DNA of 64,000 nt from the NCBI GenBank assembly GCA_950097015.1, contig CATNEN010000038.1, positions 9,744,001 through 9,808,000 of the forward strand, written 5' to 3'. Shown one piece after another: positions 11,897 to 24,800 of the stretch. The translations under genes and the position numbers were made by a program. Each line of letters starts with the position of its first letter. Within the stretch, counting starts at the first letter, position 1. The stretch comes from Macrostomum hystrix (Eukaryota; Platyhelminthes; Macrostomidae). The notes below the pieces were generated by a model. It was not told the origin of the DNA and made no database searches. It saw only the letters and a program-made list of their open reading frames with translations.

Positions 11897-12090
11897 CGCC
11901 TGTTAAACAGCCCTGTTAGACAGCATTATTAGACAGCCCTGTTAGACAGCATGTTTGACAGCATTATTAGACAGCCCTGTTAGACAGCCCTGTTAGACTG
12001 CACTGTTAGACAGCACTGTTAGACAGCACTGTTAGACAGCACTGTTAGACAGCACTGTTAGACAGCACTGTTAGACAGCACTGTTAGACA
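11897..12090. repeat. Short minisatellite, 13-bp period
   Basis: About 13 units of CACTGTTAGACAG or close variants; a single further unit occurs near 12130. Shares the TGTTAGACAG core with three other arrays of different period. Confidence 0.9.
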
Positions 12091-12149
12091 GCGCGCCTCT
12101 CAGGACAATGGTCAGGACGCCAAACCAAACCTGTTAGACAGCGGCAGGC

Positions 12150-13230
12150 AGGGCGTCAAACCTAAAAGACGTATGGTGTGACTGTTGGATAGTGGAATTT
12201 TTTACACTGCGTAAGCCTGCGTTCTCTGTGCACAAAAGTACAAGTCAGGTTTACTTTTAGCTAGCAGTGAATCTAATTAGGCGCTTGCCTAAAGCCTTTA
12301 AAACCCGTAGGTTTGTGTTTCCTTTCTTCATACTCCTGTCTTTCTCTCCAGGACCTGTTAGTTGCTTGTCTGTGTGTTGTGAGGAGCCAGGCTTATTATT
12401 GACTAACAAACACCGAACAAAATATGTTTTCCATTTTTCAAGTTCTAAGTTCTAATTACTTTCCAAATTAGAAGTACTTTCGCATTAGTCAAATAAGTAA
12501 TAAATTGTGTAATCGTGTTGGTTAGTCAGTGGTCAGTGCTGGAGATACGAGCTGATAGTCATTGTTCCCAGTGCAAATCCTTCTTAGAATTTAAACCGAC
12601 CACGCGTTTACTTCGACCCTGGAAAAATTCCTGACCAAACTGCGCTAACCACGCGGGTGCGCCCGTGTGGGCCACAGTGGAAATTTAATGGAAATTTCCA
12701 CTGGGCTAGAAAACAAGAGCTGCGGAGGTTGGGGTGGTTGTGTGGGTTGAGGCTGGTGTTCTTTTGCAGCAACCCCACGCCGAGATGTGGGCACTGTTGT
12801 GTATGTGGGCTGCATTAAACCTGCATTAGTGTTAGCATAAGCCTTTCAGTTGCTGCTAATGAAAACAAAGCTTTTAGTAAGATCATACCATGAAAACATT
12901 TAAACGGAGGTGACAACTGCATGCTGCTGCTTGTGCTTACTTGGTTCGCTAAGTTCATTTATTACTGATTCACCGTCGGGGAAAGAGGTTGACACTGCAT
13001 GGGCTGGCTGTACACATCAGCTGATCCCCTCCCATTCTGCCTCCGTTTCTCTTTCTTAGAAAGAAAGACACTGAGAAGAGCAGGCGCCGTGAGCCAATGA
13101 GAATCGAGGGCTGGCCCGGAATTTCCATTCCGAAGCCCGGCTTTTGTTAGTAAGAGATGTACATTGTACAGTGTAGATGTACAGCCTACAAGTCACTGTA
13201 CGTCTTTCAAGCCGTTTTTTTCAGACCTTT
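12150..13230. other. Intergenic, no gene seen
   Basis: Only short open frames without recognisable content. A CCAAT-type element (GCCAATGAGAATC, about 13094) lies roughly 150 bp before the TATA-like motif of the first glutamine synthetase gene. Confidence 0.5.
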
Positions 13231-13245
13231 TCAGGGCTTTCTGTG

Positions 13246-13282
13246 CCCTATATATGCCACCTCTCTAGAATGTAGGTAAGCT
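13246..13282 (+). promoter_or_regulatory. Possible TATA box and 5' UTR donor of first glutamine synthetase
   Basis: CTATATATGCC at about 13248 is followed about 25-30 bp later by AATGTAG/GTAAGC, which would suit a short 5' UTR exon spliced to the coding exon that starts at 13786. Position and motifs only; no transcript evidence. Confidence 0.3.
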
Positions 13283-13785
13283 GCTCTGCGTAACTATTTT
13301 AGCACGTTGAGATTTGGCACACTTCTGAGATAATTAACTTGACTAACCCTTATCGAATTCTGAGGCCAAAAATGCTAGGAATTAGCGTCACCAACAAGAC
13401 TTCGCTAATGGTAAGCGGAATTTTAATTCGGAATTAAGAAATATTTTGTTGTCTTTTTTCCTTGCCCTTTATAAGTTAAAAAATTCATTTAATAAGTTGA
13501 ATCTTGATCTTCATATTGATCTTGCTAAATAAATGCTCAATGTAAGCCTTATGATGACCTAGTTTTTAGAGTCTATGTAGTGTTAGATGTACTTCTATCT
13601 AGAAGTACTTCTAGCTTAAAGCGTGTACTTAAGTTGCTAAGTGCTCGTTAGATAAGTTTTACCATAGACGAAAGTCCATGAAAAAAATGACACTTTTACA
13701 CTAACCATCTTGAGTACGAGTGTCGATTGCTCATCACACTCAGTCCCCTATACCAGCAGAGCTTTTTAAAGACCCATTAGACAAT

Positions 13786-15467
13786 ATGGCGCTGCGGTAT
13801 ACACATTGCGTCAATTCAAAGCTCGTTGCCGAGGTAAGACTCAGGACAGGTAGTCATTTATCTTCGCTTTTTTGCGTGTCAGAAGGGTTTCAAAACAATT
13901 TCTTAGACTTCAACTAACCCCCGATGCATTCACAGCGCTACCTGGCTCTGCCGCAGCCGGCAGACAAGGTGCAGTGCATGTACGTCTGGATTGACGGCAC
14001 TGGGGAGAACCTGCGTGCCAAGACTCGCACCATTGACTCACTGCCAAAGACTGCTAAAGGTGAGGCAGCTTAGAGACAGGTCTGGGTGGACCTGGAGACA
14101 GACAGTTTAAATGCCGTATTTAAGTCGGCCGTGTGTATCAGTCAAAGTAAAAACTTTAGTGTCTTTGTGGCTTAGTGTCACGCGATTTTTAAGCTTCTAT
14201 AGCTACTAACTAACCGAGTGACTTGAGTGACGGCTTGTTGTTTATAGTCTTATCGGATTTCTGGAGCTACTTAGCCACGTCGCAGTCGCAGAGAACAATT
14301 TGTTGCCCTCGCTTTAACAAGATACTTTGCGCATTTGACAAAATATCAAACTTCAGAGCTGCCAATCTGGAACTTCGACGGGTCCAGCACCGGTCAGGCG
14401 GTCGGCGAGAACTCCGACGTGATGATCCACCCCGTAGCCATGTTCAAAGATCCCTTCCGCGGCGGCAACAACCAGCTGGTCTTGTGCGAGACCTATGCCT
14501 ACGACGGCAAGGTGCATCCGACCAACAAGCGCCACTCCTGCCTGGAGGCAATGCAGAAGGCCAAGGACTTCAAGCCGTGGTTCGGCATCGAGCAGGAGTA
14601 CACCATGCTGGACACCGACTTGCACCCGTTCGGCTGGCCGAAGAACGGCTTCCCCGGGCCGCAGGGTCCCTACTACACTGGCGTCGGCGCGAACAAAGTC
14701 TATGGCCGCGATGTGGTGGAGTCGCACTACCGGGCCTGCTTGTACTCGGGCATAAAAATTGCCGGCACCAATGCTGAGGTTATGCCCGCCCAATGGGAGT
14801 TCCAGGTGCGTAGAGATCCTATTAAAGTATCGAACCTGTGCTTCTGAATATAACTTTACAAGCTCAATAGCTTGCCCTTCGTGCACAACCTCCAGATCGG
14901 ACCCTGTGAGGGAATCGATATGGGCGACCACCTGTGGATCGGTCGCTTCCTGCTGCACCGCGTTGCCGAAGACTTTGGCATCGTTATCACCTACGATCCC
15001 AAGCCGATGCCGGGCGATTGGAACGGCGCCGGAGCCCACTGCAACTACAGCACGCTGGAGATGCGCCAGCCCGGTGGCATGAAGGCCATGGTGGCCGCCA
15101 TCGATAAGCTGAGCAAGCGGCACGCCACCCACATCCGGGCCTACGATCCCAAGGGAGGCGCCGACAACAAGCGCCGATTGACTGGCTTGCACGAGACGTC
15201 CAGCATTGACACCTTCAGCTATGGTAAATTACTGTCTTTCCTGTGCTTGTTTGGCACTTGATTTAGAATCCGTCGAGTTAATAACCAGCCAACTTGACGT
15301 CGCTGCCAACAGGTGTGGCCCACCGCGGCTCCTCCATTCGAATCCCGCGGCAGTGCAGCGACGACGGCTGCGGCTACATCGAGGACCGGCGTCCGTCGTC
15401 CAACTGCGATCCGTACAGTGTGACGGAGATGCTAGTTCGCACCACCTGCCTGAACGAGACCGACTGA
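13786..15467 (+). CDS. GLUL: Glutamine synthetase, copy 1 (five exons, complete)
   Basis: Cytosolic type II glutamine synthetase: ATP-dependent condensation of glutamate and ammonium. Exons 13786-13833, 13936-14059, 14357-14805, 14896-15223 and 15313-15467 join in phase to 367 residues, close to the usual eukaryotic length of about 370. The start is the only in-frame ATG before the first donor. Family blocks in order: [69 protein letters not shown], the histidine in [20 protein letters not shown] and [11 protein letters not shown]. The metal- and substrate-binding Glu, His and Arg positions are present, so the enzyme should be active. Introns are 102, 297, 90 and 89 bp and carry no minisatellite. 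It is the upstream member of a head-to-tail pair. Confidence 0.95.
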
Positions 15468-16810
15468 AAAAGCGCTGAATTGATCAACTTAACAATGACC
15501 CGTCTAAATCTTTTATTTCCCAATTGAGAATCAGCGCGTTCTAATTAACGACCCAGCAGCGCTTTTCTGAAATACACACTTCTTTTCTTCGTTTCTCACT
15601 TATTGACATCGCTAACTTGAAACAAATAACTTGCTCTGGTTTTATTGTCCACTAATTTTACTCATTGCGATTAACAGCAAATTAACTTTTAGCTATTAGG
15701 ATTTGTACTTCAGCGACAACAACGTAGATATAATTTTAGCGTGTCTTAATATTTATTAGCACTAATTAATCAGATTATACTGACTTAAGGCATCTTAAGC
15801 CCAATACAATTAAGAATGCTTTTAATATATCCACAGCCATACCCCACTGCCCAGCATCTAGCATGGTTCGTACTTGTTCATTGTTTATCAGCTTTCTTAC
15901 TGGTTTGAATATCTGGTTACTGGTTATCTTTTTTTATTGCACTCTTCTCCAGATTTTTCATCATATTGTAGCATGCAGTTTCACCTTAATAACTATATTT
16001 ATAAATAAGGATATTCCTTGATGGCTAATTGTTTGTCTCGTGTTTGAGCCTTCCTTGGTTTTAGTACTTGGTCCGTATTGCTAAGGAACTATTTATACAC
16101 AGCCATTTAGCCATGCAGTAAATTCTTGCCATTAGCCAAAACATACTGACATTTAACTGGGTTTTCTACAAGTAGAAAATAAGCTTAGACTAGACTGTAA
16201 TATTACATGGATAATTCAAAGCTTCAAATTTCATAAAATTTTCCATTTGGAAAAGTCAGGAAAGTCAGCCGACGTCGGATCGTTGTACGATTCAATAAAC
16301 CAACTCAGATACACATTTCCGAAATCTGCCGCATTTCCCAATCCAACACCAGCTGTTTCTGTCTCCATCTCAGCAGTTCATAGAATTTCTAGATCGAATC
16401 GCTGCACTTCTGGAAACAAACCACAAGCTGGCGAAATTCTTTCATTGAAATTTCTATCATTTTGAACAGTGAAGCTGCGGCACGGAATGGGGTCTCAGCT
16501 GTGCGTCAGTTCGCATGGCGGGCTGACATTTTAGTACGACACGAAAGCAAACAAAAATATTGCCGTGTGCCCTTTCGTCGAAGCCATGTGACTAGAGGAT
16601 TAGGAGAACTGGGGATTATGGGGATGCTAACATTTGGGACAGGAATCTTTCCTTAGCTTCGATGTTAATCAACCGAAGACATGCAGTAAGGGGGGAGGAA
16701 GCCTTTCTAATAGTTCTATAGTTCATGATCGATAATAAAAAACCAGCACTGAGTGCTGTTTCGAGTCTCATCCAAGCAGCTAACAGGACTAGAGAAGTCG
16801 ATTGAAAAGT
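15468..16810. other. Intergenic, no gene seen
   Basis: Glutamine synthetase copy 1 3' flank followed by AT-rich DNA. Short open frames such as 16247-16465 have no family features and are not called. Confidence 0.5.
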
Positions 16811-16814
16811 CATG

Positions 16815-17620
16815 AAATATGCAGCTACCTTTGTATGGACCACTGAGGGCTGCCAAAGTCGTCCCCCCGGAGAGGTTGTCGGTCCCGAATTTTGTTCCAC
16901 TAAAAGCGCGCATGTTAAATCGGCTTCTTCTCAGACCCGAACTTCGAAACTCGGGTAAAAAGGCTACTAAAGAGGTCACGACACTTAGGACCAATCTTTT
17001 GAGCAAAGCCATGCACGATATGTTGGTATTGATAAGACATCCGGTTAGTGTATTGGAATGGAATGTGAGTTAGCGTGCCTAGCCTATTGGGTGACGCGCC
17101 AAACCTCACAGACAAGACTTTGCGAATGCCATATAAAAAACGGCAGCGGCATGTGGTCTGTTTTAAACGGGAGGCTGTTTTAAAACCCACATATTTTCGT
17201 TTTTCTGAATCTCCCAACAATTCGACCAATCGCCATGAAAATCCGCTCTTCCGGATATAAACAACTTCCATAATTACAGAACATCGGAGTTAATCAATGA
17301 TTCTTGTCGGGAAGTCTGGTGAAAACGAATATTTTTTCTTGATTATTATAGCTAATGTTGGCTCTTATTGCTGATTGTATTATATTGATTGCATTCTTAA
17401 TTATTGTATTATTAAACTATATATATTTGCAATAGAGGTTCACACAGAGCAATGTTAGCTATCCTTGTCACAAAGGTCTTCTACAAAAATTGCTCAATAT
17501 CTCGACGATACTGACGTCGGACGGCTCTGAAAGTTTGCTCATTGTAAAGGGCGGAAAATGTTGAACTTCATGGTGGGGTTTCACGAAAATCAGTCATTCG
17601 GTTTGGGAGCTATCGGGAAG
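16815..17620. repeat. Degenerate interspersed repeat (left part)
   Basis: Blocks here match 50905-51215: AACAACTTCCA-AAT-ACA, then AACATCGG, then GATTCTYGTCSGG-GTCTGGTGA, and further on GGTTTGGGAGCTATCG. No coding capacity is recognised. The family type is unknown. SINE-C interrupts it at 17621. Confidence 0.5.
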
Positions 17621-17633
17621 TATACGCAGGCAG

Positions 17634-18040
17634 GGGATAGAGGGCGGATAGCTCAGTCAATAAGGTGTCGGACTCTGGATCAGATGGTCCTGGGTTCGAT
17701 TCCCGAACTATTCGTGCAGCCTTTGGCAAGCTGCTTTGCCCTGATGTGCACACAGTCTACTCAGCTGCAAATGAGTACCGACATTTCGTCGGGTAATAAT
17801 AATTCCGGCTGGCGTGGAATAAAGCAGTTCTGTGCGGCAATTCTGTGGGGCTCGGATGCTGCCGATATGTTTGGAAAAATAATTTCCATTGCTGACACGC
17901 GGCTGTCAACCGGTGTCCGAGAGAGCCGAGAGTACAATAGGTGTGCGATCCCCACCTGCTAGTGTGCCTGACACACAACACCTGCACTGGGCCTTGGGTC
18001 TAGTGTCAATTATTATTATATTATTATTATATTATTATTA
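17634..18040 (+). mobile_element. SINE-C, full length with 13-bp target duplication
   Basis: A 407-bp tRNA-derived SINE. The head has an A box (GGATAGCTCAGTCAATAAGG) and a B box (GGGTTCGATTCCCG) at tRNA-like spacing; the tail is (TTA)n. It is flanked by the direct repeat TATACGCAGGCAG at 17621-17633 and 18041-18053. It sits inside the interspersed repeat at 16815-18075; a related copy at 51165-51215 lacks the insertion. Confidence 0.85.
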
Positions 18041-18821
18041 TATACGCAGGCAGTGGGTATTCGAAATATCCCGTGATTTTTCTACAGCTAAACAGCCTAG
18101 CATGCTTAGTTTTCTGTAGAAGGCAGAGTTGGCTCAATTCCTATATGAGCTGCTTTAGAAAAGAGGTTGTTGCTTCTTTTGCAATAGTCCGGTGACTATT
18201 CATGGTTGGCGGCTTGCAACGGCAGGCAAGATAATAAGCAGCAACTGTTTTTCCATTTCTTTTTGTCTGTCTAGGCCAGAGACGCCAGAAAAGCTGCAGG
18301 TGTCGCCTCCCCGACCCAAAGCGCAAAGCTGACCTGGATTGTTAAGAAGCCTGGCACTACCAAACAACCAACTCAGGTCCTCCTGTTTCTAAGATTTACA
18401 CACGCATTGCAAGTTCACAAATTCACAAACAAATTGCCAGACTGTCTGGCACAATGGCGCCGCAGCTATAGGACAGAGGTTGCACACCGTGAACACCCAC
18501 CCCATTTGCGGGCCTGGTTGAGAGAGGGGGTGTGGTTGCAGGGCTTCAATGGAAAAAACCAGTTTGTTCTGGACGTCCCACCCGAAAGCACGGTTTAGTT
18601 TAGTCCCTCTACCCCTGAGAGAAAATGGGGGCAATGTACATCGCGAGGCGGGTAGGGGGAGTGGCTTTTGTACAGTGGGGTCTGGAAAAGCTGGTATTTA
18701 TGAACTTGATACTCTTGGAGAGGTCCCTTTACTTCACAATCTAAGCATTGCGCTGAAGATTATCGAGTTCAAAATAGTTCTTTTGTTTTAAGTAAAGGAA
18801 GCCCTGAACACAGCCGGACAA

Positions 18822-21800
18822 ATGCTGGGTACCAAGCTCTGCACTAACAAGACTATGCTGGAGGTAATTGCTTCACACTGCTGGCTAAGACAGGCTAGAC
18901 TCCGCCTATACGTGGAGTAGGTTGGGTAGATTGGACACTGCAAGTATGGAGTAGGTTTGGTAGATTGGGCACTGCAGGCCTGGAGTAGGTTGGGTAGATT
19001 GGACACTGCAAGTATGGAGTAGGTTGGGTAGATTGGACACTGCAAGTAGGGAGTAGGTTTGGTAGATTGGGCACTGCAAGTATGGAGTAGGTTTGGTAGA
19101 TTGGGCACTGCAAGTATGGAGTAGGTTGGGTAGATCGAGCACTGCAAGTATGGAGTAGGTTGGTTAGATTGGGCACTGCAGGTATGGAGTAGGTTGGGTA
19201 GATTGGGCACTGCAAGTATGGAGTAGGTTGGGTAGATCGAGCACTGCAAGTATGGAGTAGGTTGGTTAGATTGGGCACTGCAAGTATGGAGTAGGTTGGG
19301 TAGATTGAGCACTGCAAGTATGGAGTAGGTTGGGTAGATCGAGCACTGCAAGTATGGAGTAGGTTGGGTAGATTGGGCGCTGCAAGTATGGAGTAGGTTG
19401 GGTAGATTGGGCACTGTAAGTATGGAGTAGGTTGGGTAGATTGAGCACTGCAAGTATGGAGTAGGTTGGGTAGATCGAGCACTGCAAGTATGGAGTAGGT
19501 TGGGTAGATTGGGCGCTGCAAGTATGGAGTAGGTTGGGTAGATTGGGCACTGTAAGTATGGAGTAGGTTGGGTAGATTGGGCACTGCAGGTATGGAGTAG
19601 GTTGGGTAGATTGGGCACTGCAGGTATGGAGTAGGTTGGGTAGATTGGGCACTGCAAGTATGGAGTAGGTTGGGTAGATCGAGCACTGCAAGTATGGAGT
19701 AGGTTGGTTAGATTGGGCACTGCAAGTATGGAGTAGGTTGGGTAGATTGAGCACTGCAAGTATGGAGTAGGTTGGGTAGATCGAGCACTGCAAGTATGGA
19801 GTAGGTTGGGTAGATTGGGCGCTGCAAGTATGGAGTAGGTTGGGTAGATTGGGCACTGTAAGTATGGAGTAGGTTGGGTAGATTGAGCACTGCAAGTATG
19901 GAGTAGGTTGGGTAGATCGAGCACTGCAAGTATGGAGTAGGTTGGGTAGATTGGGCGCTGCAAGTATGGAGTAGGTTGGGTAGATTGGGCACTGTAAGTA
20001 TGGAGTAGGTTGGGTAGATTGGGCACTGCAGGTATGGAGTAGGTTGGGTAGATTGGGCACTGCAGGTATGGAGTAGGTTGGGTAGATTGGGCACTGCAGG
20101 TATGGAGTAGGTTGGGTAGATTGGGCACTGCAGGTATGGAGTAGGTTGGGTATCGCAGGCCAGAAGTCGTGAGTAGCTATAGATGCTCATAATTCATTAA
20201 AAGTACACAGGCTGCATTGAACGCATGCCAAAGCTCGCCCACCCCACTGCAGCGGTACATGTCGCTGCCGCAGCCGGCAGACAAGGTGCAGTGCATGTAC
20301 GTCTGGATTGACGGCACTGGGGAGAACCTGCGTGCCAAGACTCGCACTCTTGACTCTGTGCCCAAGGATCCGAAAAGTGAGTTAGTGTCTCAATAACCTG
20401 AGTTGGCCCCAGAATATGATTATGGAAGGGGTCGGTGGCAGAGCGGTTAACGCGCTTGCCTCTCGCACCAATGTCCGTGAGCTCCAAGGCACAGTGAGAG
20501 TGTACACTGCCTGCCGACGAGAAAGTCAAGTGTGTGCCTGCGTACAGTATCAGCGTGTGTGCGTGTGTGCTCAGGAGTCAGTGAAATGGGCAGAATTGCC
20601 ACCAAATAATGTGCCATTGCCCACATCCCTCATGCAACTCTAATAAAATAGTATTATTAGATTATTATTCGTTCTAATAATAGAATTTTGAACCCTCCCA
20701 GAGCTGCCAATCTGGAACTTCGACGGCTCCAGCACCGGTCAGGCAGTCGGCGAGAATTCCGACGTGATGATCCACCCGGTGGCTCTGTACAATGATCCGA
20801 TGCGCGGTGGCAACAACCGGCTGGTCCTGTGCGAGACCTACGCCTACGACGGCAAGGTCCACCCGACAAACCTGCGCCACCGCTGTACTCAGGTGATGGA
20901 GAAGGCCAAGGACTTCAAGCCGTGGTTCGCCTTCGAGCAGGAGTACACCCTGATCGATGTTGACGGACAGCCATTCGGCTGGCCGAAGAACGGCTTCCCC
21001 GGGCCGCAGGGTCCCTACTACACCAGCGTCGGCGCCAACAAGGCCTTCGGACGCGACATTGTCGAGGCGCACTACCGGGCCTGCCTGATGGCCGGAATTA
21101 ACATCTTCGGCACCAACGCTGAGGGCATGCCAGCCCAGTGGGAGTTCCAGGTGCGGCTGATTAATCATTATTGTTCGCGTAGCTGCTCTAGTGTGGCATT
21201 CACATTCAGGTGAAGTCAGTCTTTTAGATGCAGACCTGAGTGATCTGAGCAGTGCTCAGTTCAGTCTGATAGATTCGGAACTGCATAGATAAAAATATAA
21301 TTGCAGGAGGGCTGCGGGCAACTGCTCATTTTTTGGTGACCCGCAGCCATCGAGAGGCAATTCTGGCCATTCAGCTGACTGCCCTGACTTTCTCATCGTC
21401 AGGCAGTGTACACCTTCACTGTGCCTTGGAGGTTGGCCCTCAAGGGCGTAAATTGCACGACAAGCCCCACAAGCCTTCTCTCCGCGGCTGCGCCCCAAAT
21501 GAATGTGGCCTCGCCGCGGAATCGAGCTCAGGAACTTTGGTGCAGACCGCTCTGCCACTCACCCCACTGACCTGCATAGATTCCAATTCATTTTAATCCC
21601 CAATGACTCGGGAGACTCCGCTCCGCCGATGCCTTTTTGCAGATTGGTCCATCCGAGGGCATCATAATGAGCGACGACCTGTGGATGGCCCGCTTCCTGA
21701 TCCATCGCGTCGCCGAGGAGTTCGGCGTTGCCGTCACCCTTGATCCCAAGCTGAAGAAGGACTGGAGCGGCGCCGGCGGCCATGTGAACTTCAGCACTGA

Positions 21801-24800
21801 GCAGATGCGGCAGCCGGGTGGCCTCGCCGTCATTAATGAGGCCGTCGAGAAGCTGAGCAAGAGGCATGAGACGCACCTGAAGTGCTACGATCCGAAGGGA
21901 GGTGCGGACAACCAGCGGCGACTGACCGGCATGCACGAGACCTCCAGCTTTGCCAATTTCACGCACGGTAAGCTAGCGGACGCGGCGGATTTCAGGATGA
22001 CTGCTTCTTGGAATTTCTTAACTGGGGTTGGGTTAGTTTCTCTAAACTAACTCCGAGTACAGGTATCAGCAGCTCTTCGACAAGACCTGCTGACTGGAGA
22101 GTTGAGGGAGATGGTAGTTAGGGTTGAGGGACATGGGAGTGGGCTTGAGGGACATGGGAGTGGGCTTGAGGGACATGGGAGTGGGCTTGAGGGACATGGG
22201 AGTGGGGTTGAGGGACATGGGAGTGGGCTTGAGGGACATGGGAGTGGGCTTGAGGGACATGGGAGTGGGGTTGAGGGACATGGGAGTGGGGTTGAGGGAC
22301 ATGGGAGTGGGCTTGAGGGACATGGGAGTGGGGTTGAGGGACATGGGAGTGGGGTTGAGGGACATGGGAGTGGGCTTGAGGGACATGGGAGTGGGGTTGA
22401 GGGACATTGGAGTGGGCTTGAGGGACATGGGAGTGGGCTTGAGGGACATGGGAGTGGGGTTGAGGGACATGGGAGTGGGCTTGAGGGACATGGGAGTGGG
22501 CTTGAGGGACATGGGAGTGGGGTTGAGGGACATGGGAGTGGGGTTGAGGGACATGGGAGTGGGCTTGAGGGACATGGGAGTGGGCTTGAGGGACATGGGA
22601 GTGGGCTTGAGGGACATGGGAGTGGGGTTGAGGGACATGGGAGTGGGGTTGAGGGACATGGGAGTGGGCTTGAGGTACATGGGAGTTGGGTTGAGGGACA
22701 TGGGAGTGGGCTTGAGGGACATGGGAGTGGGGTTGAGGGACATGGGAGTGGGGTTGAGGGACATGGGAGTGGGCTTGAGGGACATGGGAGTGGGCTTGAG
22801 GGACATGGGAGTGGGCTTGAGGGACATGGGAGTGGGGTTGAGGGACATGGGAGTGGGCTTGAGGGACATGGGAGTGGGGTTGAGGGACATGGGAGTGGGG
22901 TTGAGGGACATGGGAGTGGGCTTGAGGGACATGGGAGTGGGCTTGAGGGACATGGGAGTGGGCTTGAGGGACATGGGAGTGGGGTTGAGGGACATGGGAG
23001 TGGGCTTGAGGGACATGGGAGTGGGCTTGAGGGACATGGGAGTGGGCTTGAGGGACATGGGAGTGGGCTTGAGGGACATGGGAGTGGGCTTGAGGGACAT
23101 GGGAGTGGGCTTGAGGGACATGGGAGTGGGCTTGAGGGACATGGGAGTGGGCTTGAGGGACATGGGAGTGGGGTTGAGGGACATGGGAGTGGGCTTGAGG
23201 GACATGGGAGTGGGCTTGAGGGACATGGGAGTGGGGTTGAGGGACATGGGAGTGGGGTTGAGGGACATGGGAGTGGGCTTGAGGGACATGGGAGTGGGCT
23301 TGAGGGACATGGGAGTGGGCTTGAGGGACATGGGAGTGGGCTTGAGGGACATGGGAGTGGGGTTGAGGGACATGGGAGTGGGGTTGAGGGACATGGGAGT
23401 GGGCTTGAGGGACATGGGAGTGGGCTTGAGGGACATGGGAGTGGGGTTGAGGGACATGGGAGTGGGGTTGAGGGACATGGGAGTGGGCTTGAGGGACATG
23501 GGAGTGGGGTTGAGGGACATGGGAGTGGGGTTGAGGGACATGGGAGTGGGCTTGAGGGACATGGGAGTGGGGTTGAGGGACATTGGAGTGGGCTTGAGGG
23601 ACATGGGAGTGGGCTTGAGGGACATGGGAGTGGGCTTGAGGGACATGGGAGTGGGCTTGAGGGACATGGGAGTGGGGTTGAGGGACATGGGAGTGGGGTT
23701 GAGGGACATGGGAGTGGGCTTGAGGGACATGGGAGTGGGCTTGAGGGACATGGGAGTGGGCTTGAGGGACATGGGAGTGGGCTTGAGGGACATGGGAGTG
23801 GGCTTGAGGGACATGGGAGTGGGCTTGAGGGACATGGGAGTGGGGTTGAGGGACATGGGAGTGGGCTTGAGGGACATGGGAGTGGGCTTGAGGGACATGG
23901 GAGTGGGGTTGAGGGACATGGGAGTGGGGTTGAGGGACATGGGAGTGGGCTTGAGGGACATGGGAGTGGGCTTGAGGGACATGGGAGTGGGCTTGAGGGA
24001 CATGGGAGTGGGCTTGAGGGACATTGGAGTGGGGTTGAGGGACATGGGAGTGGGGTTGAGGGACATGGGAGTGGGCTTGAGGGACATGGGAGTGGGCTTG
24101 AGGGACATGGGAGTGGGGTTGAGGGACATGGGAGTGGGGTTGAGGGACATGGGAGTGGGGTTGAGGGACATGGGAGTGGGGTTGAGGGACATGGGAGTGG
24201 GGTTGAGGGACATGGGAGTGGGCTTGAGGGACATGGGAGTGGGGTTGAGGGACATTGGAGTGGGCTTGAGGGACATGGGAGTGGGCTTGAGGGACATGGG
24301 AGTGGGCTTGAGGGACATGGGAGTGGGCTTGAGGGACATGGGAGTGGGCTTGAGGGACATGGGAGTGGGGTTGAGGGACATGGGAGTGGGGTTGAGGGAC
24401 ATGGGAGTGGGCTTGAGGGACATGGGAGTGGGCTTGAGGGACATGGGAGTGGGCTTGAGGGACATGGGAGTGGGCTTGAGGGACATGGGAGTGGGGTTGA
24501 GGGACATGGGAGTGGGGTTGAGGGACATGGGAGTGGGCTTGAGGGACATGGGAGTGGGGTTGAGGGACATGGGAGTGGGGTTGAGGGACATGGGAGTGGG
24601 CTTGAGGGACATGGGAGTGGGGTTGAGGGACATGGGAGTGGGCTTGAGGGACATGGGAGTGGGGTTGAGGGACATGGGAGTGAGGGAATGCAGAGAATTA
24701 CGCATAACGCTAGTGATCCCCGCCGCTAATTACAGGCGTCGCCCACCGCAACGCATCCGTGCGCATTCCGCGCCAGGTGCACGAAGACGGCTTCGGCTAC

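Noticed and set aside
14353-15192. 279-residue minus-strand frame across glutamine synthetase copy 1
   Set aside because: Antisense shadow of GC-rich exons, running through introns of a gene with clear homology.
17634-17710. tRNA gene
   Set aside because: It is the head of a 407-bp SINE with target duplication and (TTA)n tail.
18788-20190. 446-residue and overlapping minus-strand frames
   Set aside because: Translations of the 34-bp array in intron 1 of glutamine synthetase copy 2; several frames read the same repeat.
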